This document shows, in pieces, positions 14,888 through 21,343 of a DNA stretch of 22,602 nt. The DNA comes from Aquificaceae bacterium (GTDB lineage Bacteria > Aquificota > Aquificia > Aquificales > Aquificaceae). The position numbers and the translations under genes are program-made. The first letter of the stretch is position 1. Every line of letters begins with the position of its first letter. The notes beneath the pieces are model-generated. The model saw nothing but the letters and a program-made list of their open reading frames with translations, searched no databases and had not been told where the DNA came from. The stretch is taken from assembly GCA_027049085.1 (NCBI GenBank), contig JALTVH010000100.1, positions 1 through 22,602 on the forward strand, given 5' to 3'.

Positions 14888-15670
14888 ATGGCACAGGGAG
14901 CAGTTCATCATGAGGCACATCATGAGGTAAGTGTATGGCCTCTTCCAGTTGGTATTGGAACACTGCTTGTACCCATTGCCATCACCATGTACTTCCACTA
15001 CGGCTGGCAGATGCCTGCTCTCATCACCGGAGGAATATCCCTGGTGCTTATACTCATTGGTGCAGCTGGCTGGGCTAACGAACACTTCTCTCAGGAGGGT
15101 GACTTTGGATTTGGTTCTCTCGGGACGTTTTCCTTCCTTGTATCCGAAATAGTTATTTTCGGAACGCTTTTCTCTGCCTTCTGGATGGCACGGACAGCCC
15201 ATGCCCAGGAATGGTCAAACTGGGTTCCAGAGGGTGTAAGCCTTGCAATGGCTGGGATACTGACCCTGATCCTGTGGGCATCAAGTTTCACAATCTACAA
15301 GGCTGAGGTAACCCTTGAGGAGGACGGTAATACCGGAAAAGCCCTCATGTGGACTTTTGCGACCTTCATTCTGGGTACAGTTTTCGTTGTCCTCCACGTC
15401 AGTGAATGGATGCATCTCTGGAAAAACGGCTTTACTCTCAGTTCCAATATGTACGGAACAGGCTTTTATTCCCTCACTGGTCTCCACACTTCTCACGTCC
15501 TTGTGGGACTGCTCGCCCAACTCTATGTTATGTGGCTCCTTGCTACAGGCAAGATGAACAAGGATAAGCCCACACTTCTTAAAGGAGTTTCCGTTTACTG
15601 GCACTTTGTTGATGTGATGTGGATGCTCGTTGCAGGAACTGCATACCTTGTCGGGAGCACTGCTATATGA
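14888..15670 (+). CDS. coxC: cytochrome c oxidase subunit III
   Basis: 260 aa, about seven hydrophobic segments. A His-rich N-terminus (residues 7-12) faces the cytoplasm. Glu87 in SEIVIFG, the GLHTSHVLVG stretch (198-207) and YWHFVDVMWM (237-246) are signatures of heme-copper oxidase subunit III. It stabilises proton uptake and turnover of the inner-membrane oxidase. AAGGAGGG lies 6 bases before ATG. It is the first gene of the operon, an unusual order (III-SCO-II-I). The next gene starts in an ATGA overlap. Confidence 0.93.
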   Translation: MAQGAVHHEAHHEVSVWPLPVGIGTLLVPIAITMYFHYGWQMPALITGGISLVLILIGAAGWANEHFSQEGDFGFGSLGTFSFLVSEIVIFGTLFSAFWMARTAHAQEWSNWVPEGVSLAMAGILTLILWASSFTIYKAEVTLEEDGNTGKALMWTFATFILGTVFVVLHVSEWMHLWKNGFTLSSNMYGTGFYSLTGLHTSHVLVGLLAQLYVMWLLATGKMNKDKPTLLKGVSVYWHFVDVMWMLVAGTAYLVGSTAI

Positions 15671-16470
15671 AGATAGCAGTAATCTTAGCTCTGCTCCTTA
15701 TGACCGGAATGTCTGCTGCGAATATTATGGGAACATACCGAGCTGGTAAAAAGGACTTCTTTGATCCTGAGCTTCTGAAAATAGACGAGGGGAGGTACCT
15801 TGGGAATTTTGTCGCAAACGTTCCCCTCACTCTTTCCGACGGCACAAAGACAGATCTTTATTCCTTAATTAAAGAAAAGCCGACCATACTTGTCTTTTCC
15901 TACTATACCTGTGAGGGTTCCTGCCCAATACGTGTGGACAATCTAAAGGAACTGATAGATTCTTCGGAGGATCTTCAAAAGCGAGATTTCAATGTTCTGG
16001 TAGTTTCCTTTGATAAAAAGGACACCCTTGAGACCATGGAAAAGTTTATATCAATCCGTAAGCCCCTTACCAGGCACTGGAAATTCGCCATCCTGGATGA
16101 GAAGGCAATAGAAAAGCTAACAGGAAGCACCGGATTCAAATTCTTCTTTTCCGAAAGGGACGAAACATTCGTTCACACCAATGTTTACATATTTATAGCA
16201 CCCGACGGAAAGATCACAAGGTTTCTCTTTGGCATCAAGCCTAAGGAAAAAGATGTGAAGATAGCCCTTGCAGAGGCTCAGGGAGGAAAGGTAAGCCTTA
16301 GCTCTGTCTTAGATCTTGCTCTCCTAGTCTGCTACACTTACGATCCTTCAAGGAGTTCCTTTGTCATCAATCCTACCATCGTCTTTGGTGGAATAGGATT
16401 TGCAATTCTCAGCTCAATTGCAATTTTTGCCTTTGCAGCCAGTAGGCTTTCAAGAAGGGAGGTGCAGTGA
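15667..16470 (+). CDS. SCO1/SenC copper chaperone with C-terminal membrane anchor
   Basis: 267 aa from ATG 15667, which overlaps the coxC stop (ATGA). The signal sequence is 1-18 (MKIAVILALLLMTGMSAA). The thioredoxin-like domain carries the copper site Cys82-x3-Cys86-Pro and the distant His170 in FVHTNVYIF. A C-terminal extension (about 220-267) has CYTYDP followed by one transmembrane helix (about 234-257) and a basic tail. This extended SCO type is known from bacterial oxidase operons. It delivers or reduces copper for the CuA centre of subunit II, whose gene follows at once. Its stop overlaps the coxB ATG by one base. Confidence 0.93.
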   Translation: MKIAVILALLLMTGMSAANIMGTYRAGKKDFFDPELLKIDEGRYLGNFVANVPLTLSDGTKTDLYSLIKEKPTILVFSYYTCEGSCPIRVDNLKELIDSSEDLQKRDFNVLVVSFDKKDTLETMEKFISIRKPLTRHWKFAILDEKAIEKLTGSTGFKFFFSERDETFVHTNVYIFIAPDGKITRFLFGIKPKEKDVKIALAEAQGGKVSLSSVLDLALLVCYTYDPSRSSFVINPTIVFGGIGFAILSSIAIFAFAASRLSRREVQ

Positions 16471-17189
16471 TGGATCAGGTCTTTGCCTATCCGGCAAAGT
16501 GGTGGAATGAAGCGGTTGTAGTGTGGCTTGTTGTTGCGGTGGTTATCTACATTATCACCGCAATCCCGGGTCTGTACTTCATCTTCAAGTACAGGTTTCA
16601 GAAGGGTGTAAGGGAGCTCGGTGATCAGGAAAAGCACGGTCACTGGGGGCTTGAGGCGCTGTGGACCATCGTACCCACAATCATTGTTCTGGTACTTGCA
16701 ACTTATTCCTTTGCAGTTTTCCAGAAGCAGAGGACAGCTCCCCCTGACTCAATGGTTATGAAGGTAACAGGCTTCATGTGGGGATGGCAGGTTGAGTACC
16801 TTGACAAAGATGGAAACACAATTAAGACGGTAGTTACCGCTTACAACCCGGAGAGCTATGAGGTTCCTGAAGAGCAGAAAATAGTTGTTCCTGCAGGCAA
16901 GCCTGTAAAGGTTCTCCTGACTTCCCTTGATGTGGTCCATGCCTTCTACGTGATGCCGGCAAAGATCGTTGAAGATGCTGTGCCGGGCCGGATAACCTAC
17001 CTCTGGTTCCAGATCAATAAGCCCGGAGAGTACTGGGTCTTCTGCAGGGAGTTTTGCGGGACGGGTCATTCCCACATGTTTGCCAAGCTGAAGGTTGTTC
17101 CTCCTGAACAGTTCGCTCTCTGGCTCAAAGGTATGGACGGTAAGATTGCAGAAAAAACCTCTTCAATAGAGGGGGGCAAAGACCTTTAA
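16470..17189 (+). CDS. coxB: cytochrome c oxidase subunit II, CuA-containing
   Basis: 239 aa from ATG 16470; GGGAGG 7 bases upstream favours it over the GTG at 16467. Two membrane helices (about 17-38 and 65-85) precede a periplasmic cupredoxin domain. The CuA ligands are complete: His157, Cys192, Cys196, His200 and Met203, with Glu194 in between. The CuA centre means the electron donor is cytochrome c, not quinol. There is no fused cytochrome c domain, so this is not a caa3-type subunit. The stop is 12 bases before coxA. Confidence 0.96.
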   Translation: MDQVFAYPAKWWNEAVVVWLVVAVVIYIITAIPGLYFIFKYRFQKGVRELGDQEKHGHWGLEALWTIVPTIIVLVLATYSFAVFQKQRTAPPDSMVMKVTGFMWGWQVEYLDKDGNTIKTVVTAYNPESYEVPEEQKIVVPAGKPVKVLLTSLDVVHAFYVMPAKIVEDAVPGRITYLWFQINKPGEYWVFCREFCGTGHSHMFAKLKVVPPEQFALWLKGMDGKIAEKTSSIEGGKDL

Positions 17190-17201
17190 GGAGGTTGTGA
17201 G

Positions 17202-18818
17202 ATGAGAGAAGCTGTTCTTGAGAAGAGCTGGTACTCCGCTGGCTTAAAGGAGTGGATATTCACAACTGACCACAAGAAGATCGGGATCATGTACTTCGTC
17301 ACTGGGCTCGTTTTCTTCCTTGTTGCAGGTCTCTTTGGCCTTGCCATCAGGTTTGAACAGAACTCTCCCGGTTTCCAGGTAGTAAGCCCAGGCTTCTATA
17401 ACTATCTTCTAACCGGACACGGTGCTGTAATGCTCCTCTGGTGGGCGATCGCAGCCCACATCGGTGGTTTCGGAAACTTCCTTCTCCCGCTCATGGTTGG
17501 TGCCCGTGATGTTGCCTTCCCCAGACTCAATGCCCTCAGTTACTGGGCATTCTTTGGGGCAAGTGTGATGGTTCTTCTCACTCTCATACCAGGTAATCAG
17601 ATAAAGATGATGTGGACGGGCTACCCGCCTTATGCGGCTCATCCAGACGCTGGTGTCACAGCCTTTTATGTCTTTGCTATACACCTGCTTGGAGTATCCT
17701 CCATTGCAACTGCTGTGAACTTTATAACCACCTACATAAGGATGAGGGCACCAAATATAGGCTTTTGGAATACCAACCTATACGTTCACTGTTTGATCGC
17801 TGCCAACGTTATACAGCTTGTTGGTGTTCCTTCTCTGGCGGGCGCGGTTACGATGCTCTTCCTGGACAGGTACCTTGGCACAAACTTCTTTAACCCTCAG
17901 CTGGGTGGTGACCCACTCCTTTACCAGAACGTCTTCTGGTTTTACTCTCACCCCGCTGTTTACGTTATGGTCCTTCCTATCTTTGGCTTCTACTCCGAAA
18001 TGGTCGCTACATTTTCAAGGAAGCCTATCTTTGGATACAAATCAATGGTTTTTGCTGTTTGGGGTATAGCAATTATTTCCTTCATAGTCTGGATCCACCA
18101 CATGTTTACCTCAGGTGTGCCTGACTGGATCAGAGTATTGATGTCCTACACAACCGTACTTGTGGCGGTTCCAACCGGTGTGAAGATCTTTAACTGGCTT
18201 GGAACTCTCCATGGCGGTGCAATTATTCTGAGGTCCCCCATGCTATACACACTTGGCGGAATATTTATGTTCCTGATAGGGGGTTTAACCGGAATCCCGA
18301 ATGCTATGGTTGCCATTGACCTCGGTATTCACGACTCTCTCTTTGTGGTCGGTCACTTCCACTACGTTCTTGGAATGGCTGTAACCCTCGGTATTTTTGG
18401 TGCACTGATCTACTGGTTCCCCAAGATAACGGGTAAGATGTACCCAGAGGGTATTGGAAAGGCAAGCTTCTGGCTTGTGTTTGCGGGAGCAAATATCTTT
18501 TACTTTACCCAGATGGTTGTTGGTTTTATAGGAATGCCAAGAAGATATCCCGATTATCCTCCTATTCCCGAATGGATTACCCTGAATCAGATATCAACGA
18601 TAGGTGCTGTGATCCTTGGAATAGGTGTTCTGGTGTGGGTATGGGGAATTATTAAGGGACTCACAAGCGGTGAAAAGGCGAATGCAAACCCCTGGCAATC
18701 GCCTTCCCTTGAGTGGCAGATAGACTCACCAGCTCCTGTTGATAACTTTGGCGATAAGCCTCCTAAGGTTGGACCTGATTACCATCCCTACAAATACGGA
18801 GCACCTCCTACCTTTTAG
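17202..18818 (+). CDS. coxA: cytochrome c oxidase subunit I, A2-type heme-copper oxidase
   Basis: 538 aa, about 12 membrane helices. Heme ligands His73 and His387, high-spin heme ligand His385, CuB ligands His250, His299 and His300, and the cross-link Tyr254 are all present. Tyr248-Ser-His-Pro-Ala-Val-Tyr254 (YSHPxVY) replaces the glutamate motif HPEVY, which defines A2-type oxidases with a Tyr-Ser end to the D-channel. The D-channel Asp103 and K-channel Lys328 are conserved. The enzyme reduces oxygen to water and pumps protons. TAAGGAGGTTGTGAG gives an excellent ribosome binding site. No subunit IV or heme A synthesis gene follows. Confidence 0.97.
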   Translation: MREAVLEKSWYSAGLKEWIFTTDHKKIGIMYFVTGLVFFLVAGLFGLAIRFEQNSPGFQVVSPGFYNYLLTGHGAVMLLWWAIAAHIGGFGNFLLPLMVGARDVAFPRLNALSYWAFFGASVMVLLTLIPGNQIKMMWTGYPPYAAHPDAGVTAFYVFAIHLLGVSSIATAVNFITTYIRMRAPNIGFWNTNLYVHCLIAANVIQLVGVPSLAGAVTMLFLDRYLGTNFFNPQLGGDPLLYQNVFWFYSHPAVYVMVLPIFGFYSEMVATFSRKPIFGYKSMVFAVWGIAIISFIVWIHHMFTSGVPDWIRVLMSYTTVLVAVPTGVKIFNWLGTLHGGAIILRSPMLYTLGGIFMFLIGGLTGIPNAMVAIDLGIHDSLFVVGHFHYVLGMAVTLGIFGALIYWFPKITGKMYPEGIGKASFWLVFAGANIFYFTQMVVGFIGMPRRYPDYPPIPEWITLNQISTIGAVILGIGVLVWVWGIIKGLTSGEKANANPWQSPSLEWQIDSPAPVDNFGDKPPKVGPDYHPYKYGAPPTF

Positions 18819-18848
18819 AAACCTGAGCAACCTCCTGAGCCGTCCATT

Positions 18849-18873
18849 CGGGGTCCCCTAAGGGGGAACCCCG
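18849..18873. terminator. hairpin between convergent coxA and uppP
   Basis: CGGGGT (18849-18854) pairs with ACCCCG (18868-18873), and CCCC (18855-18858) with GGGG (18862-18865), leaving loop TAA and a two-base bulge. The stem is very GC-rich. The T-run on either side is short, but the position between two convergent stops (18818 and 18884) suggests a shared terminator. Confidence 0.65.
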
Positions 18874-18883
18874 CCTTCTAAAA

Positions 18884-19651
18884 TTAAAGGAAAATAAGAC
18901 CATAAATTACAGCAACCGCTATTCTGTAAACACCAAAGAGGGCAAAGCCGTGCCTTTGCAGAAACCAGAGGAAGGCTTTAACCGTCAATAAAGCGGTTAC
19001 GAATGCAGTCAGGAAGCCTATGGCCAGCAGGGACCACTGGTCGGAGGCAAAGTTTCCTCCGCTCCTGTAAAGGTCATAAGCTGTAGCTGAAAACATCGTC
19101 GGCACAGCGAGCAGAAAAGAAAACTCTGCTGAACCTCTTCTCCCGAGACCAAGGAGCATTCCTCCAATGATCGTTGCACCCGACCTTGAAACCCCTGGCA
19201 TCACAGCAACTGCCTGGAAGAGACCTATAAGAGCAGATCGCTTCAGGGACATCTCATCTATATCTCTGTACCTGTTCAGGGGCTGAGTAAGTCTGTCAAT
19301 AAAGAGGAAGATGATCCCACCTATCAGGAGGTTGACCACAACGAGAAGGTCATTCCCCAGAAAGTATCCCTTTATTATTTTGTAAAGAACAAAGCCCACG
19401 ATGGCGGTTGGCACAAAAGCAACCGCTATCCTCTTCCAGACCTCTATGTCCTTTGCAAGGCGGTTTGCATAGAGGATTAGAACTGCAAGTATGGCTCCAA
19501 GCTGAATTGCTATCTCAAAACTCTTTAAAAACTCATCGTGCCTTAGCCCGAGTATATGGGCGGTCAGTATGAGATGTCCTGTTGAAGAAACAGGCAAAAA
19601 CTCTGTAAGTCCCTCAACTATTCCCAGGATGACCGCGTCTTTCTCTGTCAT
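18884..19651 (-). CDS. uppP: undecaprenyl-diphosphatase UppP (BacA)
   Basis: 255 aa, about eight membrane segments. The two family signatures are intact: EGLTEFLPVSSTGH at 13-26 (Glu17, Ser22, His26) and PGVSRSG at 152-158 with the essential Arg156. It dephosphorylates undecaprenyl diphosphate so that the peptidoglycan lipid carrier can be reused, and gives bacitracin resistance when overproduced. No Shine-Dalgarno sequence is visible before the ATG. TATAAT on the minus strand (19670-19665) lies 13 bases upstream, so the leader may be only a few bases. It diverges from the flavoprotein gene with about 25 bases between the starts. Confidence 0.96.
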   Translation of the reverse strand: MTEKDAVILGIVEGLTEFLPVSSTGHLILTAHILGLRHDEFLKSFEIAIQLGAILAVLILYANRLAKDIEVWKRIAVAFVPTAIVGFVLYKIIKGYFLGNDLLVVVNLLIGGIIFLFIDRLTQPLNRYRDIDEMSLKRSALIGLFQAVAVMPGVSRSGATIIGGMLLGLGRRGSAEFSFLLAVPTMFSATAYDLYRSGGNFASDQWSLLAIGFLTAFVTALLTVKAFLWFLQRHGFALFGVYRIAVAVIYGLIFL

Positions 19652-19676
19652 TTTAGATGGGATAATTATAAAGGCT

Positions 19677-20834
19677 GTGGGATACGACGCGGTTGTTGTT
19701 GGTGCGGGACCCGGTGGCGCTATGTCCGCCTATAACCTTTCAAAAAAGGGTCTCAGGGTGCTTATCATTGAAAAGAGGAAGCTCCCCCGCTTCAAGCTCT
19801 GCGGTGGCTGTATTTCAGCTCGGATAGGATCTTACCTTCCTGAGGGTTGGCGTTACAAGGTTCTCAATACCATAAGGGGTGGGATTCTTGGCTTCAGAGG
19901 AGAGGAATTTGTTAAGGGAGAATCGGAAGGAGAAGTGGCCTATATCGTTGACAGGGCAGATTTTGACCATTTTTTGACTGAAAAGGCTTTGCAGGCAGGT
20001 GCCCATTTGTGGGAGGGTATAGAGTTCAGAGGATTTGAGGAAGGAAATAAAATAAGGGTAAAAACCTCAAAGGGCACCGCTGAATGCGATTTTCTTATCG
20101 GTGCTGACGGCTTTTTCTCAAAGGTTGCCAGGCAGATGGGCTTTAACAAAGAGAGGTATTACAGGGGGATTGAGTTCTGGTGTGATAGGTCTGAGGTTCA
20201 TGAAGATATCAGTGAAAGAGTCATAATAGACATAGGGATCCTTTCCAGAGGCTACGGATGGGTATTTCCAAAGGGTAATCAGGCTTCAATAGGTCTTGCC
20301 ACCGCAGGTCCTGAGAACCCTCTCAATAAACTCAAGGAATACGTTAGCCTTCACAGATTGCTAAAAGGCGCTGACTTAAGAGGGGCTAAAAGCTGGTTTA
20401 TACCCTACGCGGAATCACATTCTGACCTCCACCCCGGTAGGGGAAGGGTGATACTTGTTGGTGACAGTGCAGGTATGGTTGATCCCTTGATAGGTGAGGG
20501 AATTTACTGGTCTGTATACGGTGCGCACCTCCTGACTGAAGCAATACTTAAGGACAATGACAACCCTGCAAGGATTTACAGCGAGCTTATCAGAAGAGAA
20601 ATGGCGGATGAGCTAATATCTGCCGGGAAAATAGCCAGCCTCGCCTACAGGTTTCAGAGGGCGTCCTTCAGAATGGGGAAGGGAAAAGCGCTGGAAAGGT
20701 TCCTTCATCTTCTCAGGGGGGAGACCAGTTACAGAAAGCTTTATACCTCTGGAATTCCAGAGTTTATAACCTCTCTCTTGCATTTTGAAAATTTTTTGCA
20801 TATAATAATAGATAAAATCTTAAGGAGGAGGTGA
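19677..20834 (+). CDS. geranylgeranyl-reductase-family FAD flavoprotein
   Basis: 385 aa from GTG 19677. In-frame ATGs at 19569 and 19629 lie inside the divergent uppP gene and are less likely, because the FAD domain begins right after the GTG (YDAVVVGAGPGG, 3-14). Further signatures: KLPRFKLCGG (about 35-44), GYGWVFPKG in the middle, and the second FAD motif with VGDSAG and DPLIGEGI. The family reduces isoprenoid double bonds in chlorophyll, quinone or lipid side chains, but members also act on other substrates. The neighbouring uppP and the ispA gene elsewhere in the window hint at an isoprenoid substrate; this is inference. The ribosome binding site is poor (AAAGG 2 bases before GTG). The 3' end carries the rubrerythrin promoter. 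Confidence 0.82.
   Translation: MGYDAVVVGAGPGGAMSAYNLSKKGLRVLIIEKRKLPRFKLCGGCISARIGSYLPEGWRYKVLNTIRGGILGFRGEEFVKGESEGEVAYIVDRADFDHFLTEKALQAGAHLWEGIEFRGFEEGNKIRVKTSKGTAECDFLIGADGFFSKVARQMGFNKERYYRGIEFWCDRSEVHEDISERVIIDIGILSRGYGWVFPKGNQASIGLATAGPENPLNKLKEYVSLHRLLKGADLRGAKSWFIPYAESHSDLHPGRGRVILVGDSAGMVDPLIGEGIYWSVYGAHLLTEAILKDNDNPARIYSELIRREMADELISAGKIASLAYRFQRASFRMGKGKALERFLHLLRGETSYRKLYTSGIPEFITSLLHFENFLHIIIDKILRRR
20778..20806 (+). promoter_or_regulatory. promoter of the rubrerythrin gene inside the upstream coding region
   Basis: TTGCAT (20778-20783), a 17-base spacer, then a perfect TATAAT (20801-20806). Predicted start about 20813, with a leader of about 27 bases holding TAAGGAGGAGG. The region is AT-rich compared with the surrounding coding sequence. 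Confidence 0.6.
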
Positions 20835-20839
20835 AAGCC

Positions 20840-21277
20840 ATGAGCAAGAGCCTGCAGGGTACAAAGACCCTTGAGAATCTCAAAGCTGCCTTTGCCGGTG
20901 AGTCCCAGGCAAACAGAAGGTATCTCTACTTTGCAAGGGAAGCTGACATTCAGGGATACCCCGATGTAGCCAATATATTCAGGGAGACCGCCGAAGGTGA
21001 GACGGGCCACGCCTTCGGACACCTTGACATGCTCAGGAAGTACGGCGGTGTTGACCCAGCAACCGAGAAGTCCATCAACTCCCTTGAGGAGATGCTTGAG
21101 TCCGCAATCGCAGGTGAGACCTACGAGTACACCGAGATGTATCCCGGCTTCGCAAAGGTCGCAAGGGAAGAGGGCTTTGACGAGATCGCAGAGTGGATGG
21201 AAACCCTCGCAAGGGCAGAGAAGTCCCACGCTGGAAGGTTCCAGAAGGCTCTGGACCAGTACAAGGCCTCTGCCTGA
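20840..21277 (+). CDS. rubrerythrin without rubredoxin domain
   Basis: 145 aa from ATG 20840. A GTG at 20831 is in frame, but the AGGAGG sequence overlapping it serves the ATG. The ferritin-like four-helix bundle shows the di-iron ligands: Glu21 ([10 protein letters not shown]), Glu54-x2-His57, Glu93/Glu97 ([12 protein letters not shown]) and Glu127-x2-His130. The C-terminal CxxC pairs of a rubredoxin domain are absent, and the protein has no cysteine, so it is an erythrin-type or single-domain rubrerythrin. Such proteins reduce hydrogen peroxide in anaerobes and microaerophiles but need an external reductant. A strong promoter, strong ribosome binding site and terminator suggest high expression. 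The gene downstream encodes an iron-sulfur protein that could supply electrons. Confidence 0.93.
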   Translation: MSKSLQGTKTLENLKAAFAGESQANRRYLYFAREADIQGYPDVANIFRETAEGETGHAFGHLDMLRKYGGVDPATEKSINSLEEMLESAIAGETYEYTEMYPGFAKVAREEGFDEIAEWMETLARAEKSHAGRFQKALDQYKASA

Positions 21278-21298
21278 TCTCCTTTAGTTCTCAAAAAG

Positions 21299-21317
21299 AC
21301 GGGCGCTTTGCGCCCGT
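21299..21317 (+). terminator. intrinsic terminator or attenuator after rubrerythrin
   Basis: ACGGGCGC (21299-21306), loop TTT, GCGCCCGT (21310-21317): a perfect 8-bp GC-rich stem preceded by five A and followed by GCTTTAAT. It lies 22 bases after the rubrerythrin stop and 27 bases before the next gene, so it may limit read-through into that gene. Confidence 0.75.
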
Positions 21318-21343
21318 GCTTTAATAATGAATGAGGAATAACT

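Noticed and set aside
15619..15666. Upstream extension of the SCO gene with cysteine-rich residues
   Set aside because: It overlaps coxC in another frame; ATG 15667 begins a normal signal peptide and overlaps the coxC stop as ATGA.
19569..19676. Longer N-terminus for the geranylgeranyl-reductase-like protein
   Set aside because: The extension lies mostly within the divergent uppP gene and precedes the canonical FAD-binding start; GTG 19677 is preferred.
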